Positions 1 through 9,479 of a stretch of DNA of 64,000 nucleotides are shown here, piece after piece. A program made the position numbers and the translations under genes. The DNA is from Oceaniovalibus sp. ACAM 378. GTDB lineage: Bacteria > Pseudomonadota > Alphaproteobacteria > Rhodobacterales > Rhodobacteraceae. Under the pieces are notes generated by a model. The model ran no database searches. It worked only from the letters and a program-made list of their open reading frames with translations, and was not told the DNA's origin. The stretch covers positions 1 through 64,000 of the forward strand of contig NZ_VSJK01000022.1 in NCBI RefSeq assembly GCF_008085915.1. The letters are read 5' to 3'. Each line of letters opens with the position of its first letter. Within the stretch, counting starts at the first letter, position 1.

Positions 1-276
1 GGGATCGAGATCGTCTTATTGTCTGGCGTTTCGGCAGCCAGCCCCATCATGATCCGCGCGAACACCCCCATGTCACTCCACCGTTTCCAGCGGTTATAAA
101 GTGTCTTGTGCGGACCATATTCCCTGGGTGCGTCCCGCCAGCGCAACCCATTGCGATCGATGAAGATAATACCACTCAGCACACGCCGGTCATCGACGCG
201 TCGCCCCATGGCTCTTCGGGAAAGATCGCCGGAGCCGTGCCATCTGCGCTTCGCTCAGCCAGTAAAGATTGCTCAT
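1..276 (-). pseudogene. IS5-family (IS427-like) transposase, N-terminal part, frameshifted and cut by window edge
   Basis: Reading leftwards from an ATG at 276, the translation starts MSNLYWLSEAQMARL, the usual opening of IS427-group transposases. It then loses frame near 200-212, where the motif normally reading SHG...VDDRR is one base short. Picked up in the next frame it continues VDDRRVLSGIIF, then GLRWRDAP, YGPHKTLYNRWKRW and MMGLAAETPDN, all typical of the family, until the window edge. The single-base loss should inactivate the gene. Whether the rest of the element is intact to the left cannot be seen. The terminal inverted repeat probably lies within about 280-330 but its pair is outside the window. 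Confidence 0.75.
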
Positions 277-334
277 AAAGCCCCCCTCTCGATTTGGGAG
301 CTTGAATCATGGAGAAATTGCAGCCTCAAGCCGT

Positions 335-502
335 TTAATGGGTCCTGAGCCTAAGCCCCTCGACCACATCCGCAACACGACCGTGCAGATGGTCTTCATT
401 CACGAAAACGCCCAGCGAAAATATGCGCCCTTCGTCAACGGCCCGCTGTGGAATCACACTGCGGCCTGTCAGGTTCGACAGCTTTTCAAAAAACGCAATT
501 AA
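335..502 (-). pseudogene. Short coding-like fragment, unrecognised
   Basis: The minus strand reads open for about 55 codons with protein-like composition (FFEKLSNLTGRSVIPQRAV then RIFSLGVFVNEDHLHGR) and ends at TAA (335-337). It has no in-frame start; a TGA lies just upstream. It looks like the C-terminal stump of a larger gene cut by rearrangement next to the IS5 remnant. I do not recognise the family. The remaining bases up to the end of ureG (503-690) show nothing I can support. Confidence 0.3.
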
Positions 503-690
503 GTTTCATGTGTTAGCTATAACTGTCGCGTGCCGCAGAAGGGATGGGCAACTTACGAAATTCGGTCTACGCAAAATCGGCCCATTGCGGACGGTCGCAT
601 TTATGCCTCGAACGAGGGTCCCATCGTCCATAAAGGGCGGGGATGGGAGATTCGCTGCGGTTATTCTCGCCATTAGGTTTCAGTCTCACC

Positions 691-1308
691 TTAGACGGTG
701 ATGCCACCAATTTCTGATAGATGCGCAAGCACCTCTGCGAGTCCCTCTCCAGATTTAAGTGAGCAGAATACGGTTGGCAGCGTAGGTCTCATTCGGGCGC
801 TGTCGCGGACCATCACATCGAGCGATGCACCGACATAAGGCGCAAGATCGGTTTTATTTATCACCAGTATATCGGACTTTGTGATCGCAGGGCCGCCTTT
901 GCGCGGGATCTCTTCGCCGGCTGCGACGTCGATCACATACAAGGTCACATCGGCCAGTTCGGGGCTGAAAGTCGCGGACAGATTGTCACCACCACTTTCG
1001 ATGAACACGATCTCGACACCCGGATGGCGTGCCACCATTTCCGCCACCGCCGCCAGATTGATTGAGGCGTCTTCGCGGATCGCGGTATGGGGGCAACCGC
1101 CGGTCTCCACCCCGATGATGCGGTCCTGCGGTAGCACCTGCATGCGCATCAGGGCTTCGGCGTCTTCTTGCGTGTAGATGTCGTTGGTGATCACCGCCAC
1201 AGACAACTTGTCACGCAAGGCTTTGCACAGGGCGGCGGTCAGCGTCGTCTTGCCCGCCCCGACCGGACCACCGATACCCACCCGAAGCGGGCCGTTTCTG
1301 CCTGTCAT
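691..1308 (-). CDS. ureG: Urease accessory GTPase UreG
   Basis: Cytoplasmic SIMIBI-class GTPase that delivers nickel to apo-urease together with UreD, UreF and UreE. The 205-residue protein is of normal length and shows the P-loop GGPVGAGKT at residues 13-21, the nickel-binding Cys-Pro-His at 72-74 and the guanine-specificity NKTD at 151-154. It is the last gene of the minus-strand urease operon. Its ATG overlaps the ureF stop by four bases, so translation is probably coupled. No damage is visible. Confidence 0.97.
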   Translation of the reverse strand: MTGRNGPLRVGIGGPVGAGKTTLTAALCKALRDKLSVAVITNDIYTQEDAEALMRMQVLPQDRIIGVETGGCPHTAIREDASINLAAVAEMVARHPGVEIVFIESGGDNLSATFSPELADVTLYVIDVAAGEEIPRKGGPAITKSDILVINKTDLAPYVGASLDVMVRDSARMRPTLPTVFCSLKSGEGLAEVLAHLSEIGGITV

Positions 1309-1940
1309 GTGCGAAAAATCCTCGAATACTGGGTTTCGTGTTTCATTGATGCGATATCGCTCATGAAGGCAGTGGAGGAGAGGTCGTCCAAAGTGCCCTT
1401 CATGGCTGTATCAGCGATGTCGATGCATGTCGCTGCGAGGTCTTTGATCACGATCTGGCCCTCGGTCTGACCCAAGGGGATAAGCCGCATCCCAGCCGCC
1501 GCCAGATTTGAGATGAAGGCATGCAGAAAGACCTGCAGCGTCTGATCAAGGGGCAGGCTCTGCATCCGAGCAGCGCATCCGACAGCGACCGGATAGGTCA
1601 TCGCGGGCATGTCGGTATCCCAGACATCACGGGTGGCGCGGCAGAAGGCCTCGCCTTGCAGGACCGTCTCCCTCAGCCGTTCGACGGAGGGCGCGAAGGC
1701 ACGGGCAAGGGCGTCAACCTCGCTGGTATCCTCAGCCCTGTACGCCGCGCAGAGGAACAAGGCGTCGGTCCGGCCTGCACCGTGCCGCAAGACAGTTTCA
1801 AGCCATGCTTTCAGCGTTTCGCGGTCGGTAACTTGCCGCGCATCGACGGCCCATTCCAACCCGTGACTATAAGCAAATGCCCCGACCGGATAGGAGGGTG
1901 AGAGCCATTGAACCAGTGTGAGTAGCTGGTCAGTGCGCAT
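1305..1940 (-). CDS. ureF: Urease accessory protein UreF
   Basis: UreF acts with UreD and UreG as the chaperone platform through which UreG loads nickel into urease. From the ATG at 1940 the protein is 211 residues and opens with [20 protein letters not shown], the usual UreF start, followed by HGLEWAV. An in-frame ATG at 1958 is possible, but more distant ones would add sequence overlapping the ureE histidine tail. The chosen start overlaps the end of ureE by 11 bases and the stop overlaps ureG by four, consistent with a tightly packed operon. Confidence 0.93.
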   Translation of the reverse strand: MRTDQLLTLVQWLSPSYPVGAFAYSHGLEWAVDARQVTDRETLKAWLETVLRHGAGRTDALFLCAAYRAEDTSEVDALARAFAPSVERLRETVLQGEAFCRATRDVWDTDMPAMTYPVAVGCAARMQSLPLDQTLQVFLHAFISNLAAAGMRLIPLGQTEGQIVIKDLAATCIDIADTAMKGTLDDLSSTAFMSDIASMKHETQYSRIFRT

Positions 1941-2415
1941 GGTCGTGAACGTGACCATGATCGTGCCCATGCGTGCGCCCGTGACCATAGGCACCGCCCT
2001 CGGGCCGGAAGGGAGCTGTGACTTCGCGTACCTCGGCACCGATCAGGTGCAGCATCTTGCGGATCACATGATCGCGCTGGATCAACAGCTTGTCGGCCTC
2101 AATCTGGCAAGGGGTGTGACGGTTGCCCACATGCCAGGCGATCCGCACCAGATCGACGCCCGTCACCTCCAGCAGTTCCTCATCCGCCGCGACGACTTCG
2201 ACAAGGCGACCATCCTCCAGTTCAAAGGCGTCCCCGTGATCCAGAGAGGTCGTATGCGCCAGATCAACGAGAAAGCGGGTGCCTTGGGTCGACGTGAGCA
2301 CTTTGCGCCGCAGGAAACGGCCATCGTAGGTCAGTTCGATCGTATCGAAGGCATCCGTCCACTCGGCAGCGCGGCGGATATTCTGGCTTGGGATAGGGGG
2401 CATGGGATCTCTCAA
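1930..2415 (-). CDS. ureE: Urease accessory nickel carrier UreE
   Basis: Nickel metallochaperone of 161 residues. The body matches UreE ([13 protein letters not shown], then [10 protein letters not shown]) and the C-terminus is a histidine tail ([19 protein letters not shown]), the classic nickel-binding extension. Its start overlaps the ureC stop by four bases, as expected in the ureC-ureE-ureF-ureG order. The tail suggests the cell stores or buffers nickel through UreE. Not every UreE has such a tail, so this copy belongs to the His-rich type. Confidence 0.95.
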   Translation of the reverse strand: MRDPMPPIPSQNIRRAAEWTDAFDTIELTYDGRFLRRKVLTSTQGTRFLVDLAHTTSLDHGDAFELEDGRLVEVVAADEELLEVTGVDLVRIAWHVGNRHTPCQIEADKLLIQRDHVIRKMLHLIGAEVREVTAPFRPEGGAYGHGRTHGHDHGHVHDHAH

Positions 2416-4148
2416 AAAAGGAAGTATCGTTGGGCCATCGGCAGGACCGACGCGGGCTCGCAGGTCAGCAACTCGCCGTCGGCACGGACCTCGTAGGTCT
2501 CGGGGTTCACGTCGATCTTCGGGGTGGCCGTGTTGAGCAACAGGTCCTTCTTGCCGATGTTGCGGGTGTTGCGCACGGCGATGGTTTGCTTGGCGAGCCC
2601 GAGGCTTTTACCGATCCCGTCGGCTTGGGCCGCTTCGCTGACAAACACCACTGCCGAGTTCTCCACAGACCGCCCGAAAGCCCCGAACATCGGACGGGAA
2701 TAGACCGGCTGCGGTGTCGGGATCGACGCATTCGGGTCGCCCATCTGCGCCATGACGATGCTGCCGCCGAGCAAGACCATTTCGGGTTTGACGCCGAAAA
2801 AGGCGGGCTTCCACAGCACCAGATCGGCGCGTTTGCCCTCTTCGATACTGCCTATCTCGCGGGAAATGCCGTGGGCAATGGCGGGGTTGATCGTGTATTT
2901 CGCGATATAGCGGCGGACACGGAAATTGTCATTGTCGCCGGTTTCCTCGGCCAGTCGTCCGCGCTGTTTCTTCATCTTGTCGGCGGTCTGCCATGTGCGG
3001 ATCAGCACCTCGCCGACGCGGCCCATGGCCTGACTATCCGACGCGATGATGCTGAACGCGCCCATGTCGTGCAGAATATCCTCGGCGGCGATGGTTTCGC
3101 GCCGGATACGGCTTTCGGCAAAGGCCACATCCTCGGGGATGGATTTATCAAGGTGGTGACAGACCATCAGCATATCGAGATGCTCTTCGAGGGTGTTGAC
3201 GGTAAACGGGCGCGTCGGGTTGGTGGAAGAAGGCAGGACATGCTCTTCGCCGCAGATTTTTATGATATCCGGCGCATGGCCGCCGCCCGCACCTTCGGTA
3301 TGAAAGGCGTGGATCGTGCGCCCTTTCAGCGCCGCGATCGTGTGTTCGACAAAGCCGGATTCATTGAGCGTATCGGTGTGGATCATCACCTGCACGTCCA
3401 TCGCGTCGGCCACTGACAGGCAACAATCGATGGCCGCAGGCGTGGTGCCCCAGTCTTCGTGCAGTTTCAACGCGCAGGCCCCCGCCTTCACCTGTTCCTC
3501 AAGCGCCGCTGGCAGCGAAGCGTTGCCTTTTCCTGCAAAGGCGAGGTTCATCGGAAAAGCATCTGCGGCTTGCAGCATGCGCCCGATATGCCAGCCGCCG
3601 GGGGTGCAGGTGGTCGCCAGCGTGCCATGGGCGGGGCCGGTGCCGCCGCCGAGCATGGTGGTCAGGCCGGAGTGCAAGGCGTCCTCGATCTGCTGCGGGC
3701 AGATGAAATGGATGTGGCAGTCAAAGCCGCCTGCGGTGAGTATCCTGCCCTCGCCGGCGATGATCTCGGTTCCCGGCCCGATGATGATGTCCACGCCCGG
3801 TTGGGTGTCGGGGTTGCCTGCCTTGCCGATCTTGGCGATCCGCCCGTCTTTGAGGCCGACATCGGCCTTGTAGATGCCCGAATGGTCCACGATCAGCGCA
3901 TTGGTAATCACGGTATCGACCGCTCCGCCTGCGCGGGTTACCTGAGACTGCCCCATGCCATCGCGGATCACTTTGCCGCCGCCGAACTTGACCTCCTCGC
4001 CATAGCTGAGCGTTTTGCGGCCCGCCCGCTCTGCGGTCAGGTCCCGCTCCACCTCGATGATGAGTTCGGTATCGGCAAGGCGCACCTTATCGCCGGTCGT
4101 GGGGCCGAACATGGCGGCATAGTCGCCGCGTTTGATGGTTGCCGGCAT
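2412..4148 (-). CDS. ureC: Urease alpha subunit UreC
   Basis: Catalytic subunit of urease, which hydrolyses urea to ammonia and carbamate on a dinuclear nickel centre. All ligand positions are present in this 578-residue protein: His145 and His147 (CHIHF), the lysine to be carbamylated, Lys228 (ALKLHEDWG), His257 (MIHTDT), His283 (AFHTEG) and Asp371 (ASDSQ). The flap Cys330 and catalytic His331 lie in MVCHHLD. The numbering runs 11 ahead of the Klebsiella enzyme. The ureB stop and this ATG share one base, and the 3' end overlaps ureE. The enzyme appears intact. Confidence 0.98.
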   Translation of the reverse strand: MPATIKRGDYAAMFGPTTGDKVRLADTELIIEVERDLTAERAGRKTLSYGEEVKFGGGKVIRDGMGQSQVTRAGGAVDTVITNALIVDHSGIYKADVGLKDGRIAKIGKAGNPDTQPGVDIIIGPGTEIIAGEGRILTAGGFDCHIHFICPQQIEDALHSGLTTMLGGGTGPAHGTLATTCTPGGWHIGRMLQAADAFPMNLAFAGKGNASLPAALEEQVKAGACALKLHEDWGTTPAAIDCCLSVADAMDVQVMIHTDTLNESGFVEHTIAALKGRTIHAFHTEGAGGGHAPDIIKICGEEHVLPSSTNPTRPFTVNTLEEHLDMLMVCHHLDKSIPEDVAFAESRIRRETIAAEDILHDMGAFSIIASDSQAMGRVGEVLIRTWQTADKMKKQRGRLAEETGDNDNFRVRRYIAKYTINPAIAHGISREIGSIEEGKRADLVLWKPAFFGVKPEMVLLGGSIVMAQMGDPNASIPTPQPVYSRPMFGAFGRSVENSAVVFVSEAAQADGIGKSLGLAKQTIAVRNTRNIGKKDLLLNTATPKIDVNPETYEVRADGELLTCEPASVLPMAQRYFLF

Positions 4149-4453
4149 CAGAGATCCCCCATCACGGCCTGATTAAAGCCGAATATCCGGCGCGCACCGG
4201 CGATCGGGATCAGTTGAACTTCACGACGCTGGCCGGGTTCGAACCGCACGGCAGTGCCCGCCGCAATGTCGAGACGGCAGCCACGGGCCGCGTCACGGTC
4301 AAATGTCAGGGCCGGATTGCTTTCGGCAAAATGGTAGTGGCTGCCGACCTGCACCGGACGGTCGCCGGTATTAGCTACCATCAGCGTGATCGCTTGCCGG
4401 TCAGGGTTCAGTGTCAGGCTACCTTCGGCGGGAAACACCTCGCCGGGGATCAT
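4148..4453 (-). CDS. ureB: Urease beta subunit UreB
   Basis: Structural beta subunit, 101 residues, starting [11 protein letters not shown] as in most separate UreB proteins and containing [12 protein letters not shown] and [10 protein letters not shown] longer in-frame opening upstream exists (to 4519), but the family start and the four-base ATGA overlap with the preceding small gene fix the ATG at 4453. Together with UreA and UreC it forms the urease trimer of heterotrimers. The gene is complete. Confidence 0.96.
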   Translation of the reverse strand: MIPGEVFPAEGSLTLNPDRQAITLMVANTGDRPVQVGSHYHFAESNPALTFDRDAARGCRLDIAAGTAVRFEPGQRREVQLIPIAGARRIFGFNQAVMGDL

Positions 4454-4638
4454 GATCGCGAAACCGCTTTGCGGCGGTGCAGGACGACCAGTGAAATAAT
4501 GCTGGCCGCGGCGAGACATGCCGCAAGCCAGTTGAATTCACCTGTGTGGGTGTGTGCCGATGGCTCGACATGCGCCATTGCGGGCGCGGCCATTACGGCA
4601 GCAAAAATGCCGGAAAGGAAAACCTGTGGACGGATCAT
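4450..4638 (-). CDS. Small predicted membrane protein inside the urease operon
   Basis: A 62-residue gene inserted between ureA and ureB. Residues 1-22 look like a signal sequence ending at AMA; then comes a short His-containing stretch ([14 protein letters not shown]) and one hydrophobic segment (about residues 36-52) followed by a basic tail RRKAVSRS. It has an AAGGA ribosome-binding site about eight bases before the ATG, starts 12 bases after ureA and overlaps ureB by four bases, so it is very likely translated. Two histidines plus a membrane anchor suggest a role in periplasmic nickel or urea handling, but that is inference; I cannot assign a function. Confidence 0.7.
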   Translation of the reverse strand: MIRPQVFLSGIFAAVMAAPAMAHVEPSAHTHTGEFNWLAACLAAASIISLVVLHRRKAVSRS

Positions 4639-4650
4639 TGTGGGCGGTCC

Positions 4651-4953
4651 TTATCTGATGGGGTTGTGAACGGTGACGAGTTTGGTCCCGTCGGGGAATG
4701 TGGCTTCCACCTGCACTTCCGGGATCATCTCGGAGATGCCTTCCATGCATTGCGCGCGCGTGATGACATGGGCTCCTGCCTGCATCATATCCGCGACGCT
4801 GCGGCCATCGCGCGCGCCTTCAACCACCGCATCAGTGATCAGCGCGATCGCTTCGGGGTGGTTCAGCTTCACTCCCCGCGCAAGACGCTTGCGGGCCACT
4901 TCGGCCGCCATCGAAATCAGCAGTTTGTCGCGTTCGCGAGGGGTCAGTTGCAT
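4651..4953 (-). CDS. ureA: Urease gamma subunit UreA
   Basis: Small structural urease subunit, exactly the usual 100 residues, beginning [20 protein letters not shown] and ending [11 protein letters not shown], both typical of the family. It begins one base after the ureD stop and is followed 12 bases later by the small membrane protein gene. It is intact and belongs with UreB and UreC in the cytoplasmic urease complex. Confidence 0.98.
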   Translation of the reverse strand: MQLTPRERDKLLISMAAEVARKRLARGVKLNHPEAIALITDAVVEGARDGRSVADMMQAGAHVITRAQCMEGISEMIPEVQVEATFPDGTKLVTVHNPIR

Positions 4954-4954
4954 G

Positions 4955-5812
4955 TCAGGTTATCCATGATCGGGGGAGCGCGTCGACGCTGAGTTGACGC
5001 AGGATCGGCATGAGCGATCGCCGCAATTCAAAGCTGTCTGGCGCAAGTATACGCGCCACCAAAAGATCGGGGCCGAGCAGGCTGGCCCCTGCCGAGTTAG
5101 GTAAAAGCGCGCGCAATTTGGGCAAATGCACCTCGGCATCGGGGGCGACATAGACGACCGTCGCCAATGCACCGGCCCCCGCAGCGATGTTCGCGGAGGC
5201 AAGATGCGCCGTCACATCGCCTTGCAAGGTGATGGCGTCGAGGTAAAGTGGCCGCCCTCCGCGCCGGACCTCGATGCGGTCTTTGAAGTTGATCTTGCGG
5301 AGCACCTCACCCATTGCGGCACGGCCAAACACCAAAGGCTCGACCAGCAACAGGGACGCCCCTTCGTCCAGATCGACCGACAACCGCCGCCGCAGCGCGC
5401 AGGCTTCATAGAGGATCGTCTCTTGCGGCAACCAATGGAGCGTCGCACCCTGTTTCACCATGAGCCGGTTGCGGATATTTGCGACTTGACCCGGCTGTGC
5501 GCGGTAGGCGCGTTCGGCGGCCTGAGTGGTCAGGGTGAGGAAGGCATCTTCTTCGGCGCAGGCTTTCAGGGCGAAGTCATCGCCCCCCGTCACCCCGCCT
5601 GCCGTGTTGATCACGATGGCCTGCAAGGCGGCGCTATCTGGCCGCGGGAAGAGCAACTTCATCGCGCCGGATTGGCGCAGATCGGCGATCGCCGAGCGGT
5701 CAGCCAGCCGCTTTGCCCGCACCATGACGGCACCGATGGCACGCGGTTGCGCCGCGGGACAGGCAGCTGTGGGTATGATCGCCTCGCGTGTAATCTGTCG
5801 CGTTCCATACAT
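4955..5812 (-). CDS. ureD: Urease accessory protein UreD
   Basis: Scaffold that binds apo-urease and recruits UreF and UreG during nickel insertion. Recognisable UreD segments are [26 protein letters not shown] and the highly conserved [11 protein letters not shown] chose the ATG at 5812 (285 residues, [11 protein letters not shown]) because it gives the usual length; in-frame ATGs at 5857 and 5914 cannot be excluded and none has a strong ribosome-binding site. First gene of the urease operon, divergent from urtA, so its promoter lies within 5813-6180. Confidence 0.92.
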   Translation of the reverse strand: MYGTRQITREAIIPTAACPAAQPRAIGAVMVRAKRLADRSAIADLRQSGAMKLLFPRPDSAALQAIVINTAGGVTGGDDFALKACAEEDAFLTLTTQAAERAYRAQPGQVANIRNRLMVKQGATLHWLPQETILYEACALRRRLSVDLDEGASLLLVEPLVFGRAAMGEVLRKINFKDRIEVRRGGRPLYLDAITLQGDVTAHLASANIAAGAGALATVVYVAPDAEVHLPKLRALLPNSAGASLLGPDLLVARILAPDSFELRRSLMPILRQLSVDALPRSWIT

Positions 5813-6180
5813 GGATTGGGCCTGTTCGTACCCACCACAGGCATGGTGCCGTGTCATCGATTCGGAGCATTTGCGCCTGTGCGCCTCGTGCGATGCAATA
5901 ATTTTGAGCACCAATTTGCCGAACAGGTCAAAATTTAGGCATATGGTGACGAAGTTGACTGTGATCGGGGCATGACGCTTGCCAGTTTCGCTGCAACGCA
6001 GAAACGATCACCTTGCCATCCCGGCTGCTCACTTTGTCGGAAAAGGTGTGTGGTAACCGGACGAAGTGAAGCCCGACCCGGCCACCACACGGATTGCAAC
6101 AATTAAGTTGCGGGATTGACGTAGGGCACTCAGCGCTGACGCGCAAGATCGCCTGCGCTCGTCCTGCGGGGAGAAACATC
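5813..6180. promoter_or_regulatory. Divergent control region between ureD and urtA
   Basis: This 368-base gap must hold the promoters of both the urease and the urea-importer operons. Besides the sigma-54-like site described separately, it contains a GCACCA half-site near 5911 that resembles one arm of an NtrC operator, and a 16-base dyad with arms GCAAC and GTTGC at 6096-6111 in the urtA leader. A good ribosome-binding site (GGGGAGAAACATC) stands just before the urtA ATG. Nitrogen control through NtrC is known for urea genes in many proteobacteria; its operation here is inference. Confidence 0.55.
5968..5983 (+). promoter_or_regulatory. Candidate sigma-54 (RpoN) promoter for urtABCDE
   Basis: The 16 bases GGGCATGACGCTTGCC match the sigma-54 consensus TGGCACG-N4-TTGCA at the invariant GG and GC with the required 12-base offset, plus the CA, the following G and the TT; only three consensus positions differ. 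Transcription would start near 5994, leaving a leader of about 187 bases before urtA. One caution is that in some Rhodobacteraceae NtrC works with sigma-70, so the match could be fortuitous. Confidence 0.4.
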
Positions 6181-7461
6181 ATGAATACCCTTAATTCCGT
6201 ACTGGCCGGTACGCTTGCCTTTACCGGTTTTGCGGCTCCGGCACTTGCCGCCGATTGCCCGATCAAAGTCGGCGTCCTGCACTCGCTGTCCGGCACCATG
6301 GCTATTTCGGAAACAACGCTGAAAGACACCATGTTGATGTTGATCGAACAGCAGAACGCCAAGGGTGGCCTGCTCGGTTGCGATCTTGAGGCGGTTGTGG
6401 TCGATCCTGCCTCGGATTGGCCGCTGTTTGCCGAAAAGGCGCGCGAGTTGTTGTCTGTTCACGAGGTTGATGTGATTTTCGGCAACTGGACTTCGGTCAG
6501 CCGCAAATCGGTTCTGCCTGTGATTGAGGAGCTTAACGGTCTGCTGTTCTACCCCGTGCAATACGAGGGTGAAGAAAGCTCCAAGAACGTGTTCTACACC
6601 GGCGCGGCACCCAACCAGCAGGCGATCCCCGCCACGGACTATTTCCTCGAAGAGCTTGGCGTCGAAAAGTTTGCGCTGCTGGGAACCGATTATGTGTATC
6701 CGCGGACGACAAACAACATTCTCGAGAGTTATCTGAAGTCCAAGGGCATCGCCGAAGGCGACATCTTTCTGAACTATACGCCTTTCGGTCACTCTGATTG
6801 GTCCAAAATCGTGGCCGACGTCGTGGCTCTTGGCGCAGACGGCAAGAAGGTCGGCGTGATCTCGACCATCAACGGCGACGCGAACATCGGCTTTTACAAA
6901 GAACTGGCCGCAGCAGGCATTTCCGCTGACGACATCCCCGTTATCGCCTTCTCAGTGGGCGAGGAAGAACTCTCGGGTCTTGATACCACCAACCTCGTCG
7001 GCCATCTTGCCGCATGGAACTACTTCCAGTCTGCCGAAGCCGAGGCCAACACCAGCTTCATTGAAGCGTGGAAGGCCAGGATGGGTGAAGAGCGCGTGAC
7101 CAACGATCCGATGGAGGCGCATTACATCGGCTTCAACATGTGGGTGAACGCGGCCACAGCGGCGGAATCAACTGAGGTCGACGCTGTGCGTGCCAAGATG
7201 TACGGGCAGGAATTTCCTAACCTGACAGGCGGCACCGCCGTGATGCTGCCGAACCATCACCTCGCCAAGCCAGTGCTGATCGGGGAAATTCAGGCCGACG
7301 GGCAGTTCGATATTGTCAGCCAGACTGCCGAAGTCCCCGGCGACGCATGGACCGATTTCCTGCCAGAAAGCGCGCGGCTGACCTCGGATTGGAAAGATCT
7401 GGACTGCGGGATGTACAACACAGAGACCAAAACCTGTGTCCAGACGTTGTCCAACTACTGA
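6181..7461 (+). CDS. urtA: Urea ABC transporter substrate-binding protein UrtA
   Basis: Periplasmic urea-binding protein of 426 residues. A signal peptide of about 22 residues ends at APALAA, followed by CPIKVGVLHSLSGTMAIS, the standard opening of mature UrtA. YPVQYEGEESSKN and MEAHYIGFNMWV are further family hallmarks. The ATG at 6181 is preceded by GGGGAG; an upstream in-frame ATG at 6094 would ruin the signal peptide. It heads urtABCDE and is divergent from the urease operon, giving coupled uptake and hydrolysis of urea. Confidence 0.96.
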   Translation: MNTLNSVLAGTLAFTGFAAPALAADCPIKVGVLHSLSGTMAISETTLKDTMLMLIEQQNAKGGLLGCDLEAVVVDPASDWPLFAEKARELLSVHEVDVIFGNWTSVSRKSVLPVIEELNGLLFYPVQYEGEESSKNVFYTGAAPNQQAIPATDYFLEELGVEKFALLGTDYVYPRTTNNILESYLKSKGIAEGDIFLNYTPFGHSDWSKIVADVVALGADGKKVGVISTINGDANIGFYKELAAAGISADDIPVIAFSVGEEELSGLDTTNLVGHLAAWNYFQSAEAEANTSFIEAWKARMGEERVTNDPMEAHYIGFNMWVNAATAAESTEVDAVRAKMYGQEFPNLTGGTAVMLPNHHLAKPVLIGEIQADGQFDIVSQTAEVPGDAWTDFLPESARLTSDWKDLDCGMYNTETKTCVQTLSNY

Positions 7462-7498
7462 TCACTGACACCGAGTAGCGGAAGGGGCGCGTTGTCCC

Positions 7499-7521
7499 TC
7501 CCGATCCTTGCGGGATTTTTT
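7499..7521 (+). terminator. Terminator-like hairpin between urtA and urtB
   Basis: A short GC-rich stem TCCCG/CGGGA with a seven-base loop is followed directly by TTTTTT, two bases before the urtB ATG. It has the form of a weak intrinsic terminator and could lower transcription of the membrane and ATPase genes relative to the abundant binding protein. The stem is only five base pairs, so read-through is expected. Confidence 0.4.
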
Positions 7522-7522
7522 C

Positions 7523-9475
7523 ATGAAACACCTATTGATTGTGGCCCTCGCTCTGGCGATGACCTGCTCGCTTGCGCGCGCTCAAGAAGCACCGATACAG
7601 GCGATCCTTCAGGCGCAAGCTGCGTTGATCATGGAAAATTCGCGCAGGACTGTCGCTCCGGCAATCGCCGCCGTGTCGGACAGCGGATTGCCTCAGGCGC
7701 AAGACGTTTTGCAGGCTTGGCAGGGCAAGAAGCTTTGGCAACGCACCTCGGATGGGCTGTTTTTTCGGGCCGAGAAGGCCGAGGGCAAGACCTATAAGCT
7801 CTATGATTTCGACACGCGCGAGACTGCCGGATCTGCTCCTGCCTCTGATCTGGAACAGATCAAACCCAATAGCGGCATCCGCGCTTTGATCGGCTCGGCG
7901 CTGGTCCAATTCCAGTTGCAGGATGCCGATCCCAAGAGGCGGCTTGCCGCACTCACGTCGGTGCAGCGCAACCCCAGTGCGGATGTGCTGGAACCGCTCA
8001 GAGGGTCGATCGCAGCAGAGACTGATCCGACGATCCGTGCCATGAAAGTCAGGGCCGAGCGTTTGCTGACCATCGCCTACGATCCCGATGAGGCCGAGCG
8101 GATCAAGGCCATTTCCGAGATGTCCGGCGACCTTGGTGTTGATCTTCGGGCCACGCTCAACCCTTTACTCGCAACCCGCAGGGCGGTTTTTGCGGGCGCG
8201 CCGCCAGAGACACTCAACATTGCCGAAACGCTGGTGCCGGGAGCCTCTGTCGAGGTGATGCAGGCCTATGACATGCTGGTGGAGGCCGACCTTGCCCCGT
8301 CCCGGGTGACGGACGCGCAGGTGCGCAACGCGCTGGCAGAGAACGCCAAGGGTGGCATGGTCGGGGGCATCCCGATCCGCCAATTGGATGATCCCGACAT
8401 GCGGCAGCGCGCCTATCGTGCTTTGTCCGCTGCGGGCACCGTGCCGCCTGCACCGGATGCCGCGCAGATCGCAGGGGCGCTGGAGGCGCATAGCATCGTC
8501 GACGTCTATCTGGAGCCCTCGCGAACAATGACAAACGCCGTTTCCGAGGCGCTGGATACCATCGCGCTGACGGTCGGCGTGAACCAGACGGTCGACCTTA
8601 TTCTTGATGGGCTGTCGCTCACGTCGATCTACTTTCTCGCGGCCATCGGGCTCGCCATCACCTTTGGCGTGATGGGCGTCATCAATATGGCGCATGGCGA
8701 GTTTATCATGATGGGTGCCTACACCGGTTATGTGGTGCAGCAGATTATCCCGAACCACACCGCCAGCATTCTCGTGGCGATTCCGGCGGCCTTTGCGGTG
8801 ACCTTTGCTGCCGGTGTGGTGATGGAGCGGCTGGTGATCCGCTGGCTTTATAATCGCCCCTTGGAGACCCTGCTTGCGACCTTTGGCGTCTCCATTGCGC
8901 TGCAGCAATTGGCCAAAAACATCTTCGGGACGCAGGCGCGCCCGCTGACCGCTCCGGCGTGGCTGGATGGCGCCTGGGTGATCAACGATGTGGTGGCGAT
9001 CAGCTTTATCCGCATTGCCATCTTTGTGCTCGCCGTGTTTTTCCTCGGCGTTTATCTGTTCATCATGCGGCGCACGCGGTTGGGCCTGGAGACTCGCGCG
9101 GTGACGCAAAACCCGCGCATGGCCTCGTCGATGGGGATCAACCTCAACAAGGTCAACATGCTGACCTTCGGCCTTGGCTCCGGCATTGCGGGGGTCGCTG
9201 GGGTTGCCATCGGGCTTTTTGCCAAGGTCACCTCCGAGCTGGGCAGCGACTATATCGTGCAAAGCTTCATGACGGTGGTTGTCGGCGGCGTCGGAAATAT
9301 CTGGGGCACGCTGGCGGGGGCCGCGATGATCGGTTTTCTGCAAAAGGGCATCGAATGGTTCAACCCGTCCAACACGCTGGCGGCGCAGACCTTCATGATC
9401 GTGTTCATCATCATATTCATTCAGTTCCGGCCAAGGGGCATCATCGCCCTCAAGGGCCGCGCGGCGGGGGATTGA
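7523..9475 (+). CDS. urtB: Urea ABC transporter permease UrtB
   Basis: Inner-membrane permease of 650 residues. A signal-like N-terminus (KHLLIVALALAMTCSLARA) leads into a long extracytoplasmic domain of about 320 residues rich in Ala and charged residues. The LivH-like permease domain follows, with GLAITFGVMGVINMAHGEF and ETLLATFGVSIALQQLAKN. This long form is usual for proteobacterial UrtB. I chose the ATG at 7523; a TTG at 7508 lies inside the terminator-like hairpin. Four bases separate it from urtC. Confidence 0.95.
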   Translation: MKHLLIVALALAMTCSLARAQEAPIQAILQAQAALIMENSRRTVAPAIAAVSDSGLPQAQDVLQAWQGKKLWQRTSDGLFFRAEKAEGKTYKLYDFDTRETAGSAPASDLEQIKPNSGIRALIGSALVQFQLQDADPKRRLAALTSVQRNPSADVLEPLRGSIAAETDPTIRAMKVRAERLLTIAYDPDEAERIKAISEMSGDLGVDLRATLNPLLATRRAVFAGAPPETLNIAETLVPGASVEVMQAYDMLVEADLAPSRVTDAQVRNALAENAKGGMVGGIPIRQLDDPDMRQRAYRALSAAGTVPPAPDAAQIAGALEAHSIVDVYLEPSRTMTNAVSEALDTIALTVGVNQTVDLILDGLSLTSIYFLAAIGLAITFGVMGVINMAHGEFIMMGAYTGYVVQQIIPNHTASILVAIPAAFAVTFAAGVVMERLVIRWLYNRPLETLLATFGVSIALQQLAKNIFGTQARPLTAPAWLDGAWVINDVVAISFIRIAIFVLAVFFLGVYLFIMRRTRLGLETRAVTQNPRMASSMGINLNKVNMLTFGLGSGIAGVAGVAIGLFAKVTSELGSDYIVQSFMTVVVGGVGNIWGTLAGAAMIGFLQKGIEWFNPSNTLAAQTFMIVFIIIFIQFRPRGIIALKGRAAGD

Positions 9476-9479
9476 CGCT

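Noticed and set aside
8165-9343. 392-codon open frame on the minus strand opposite urtB
   Set aside because: His/Arg-rich antisense shadow of a conserved permease.
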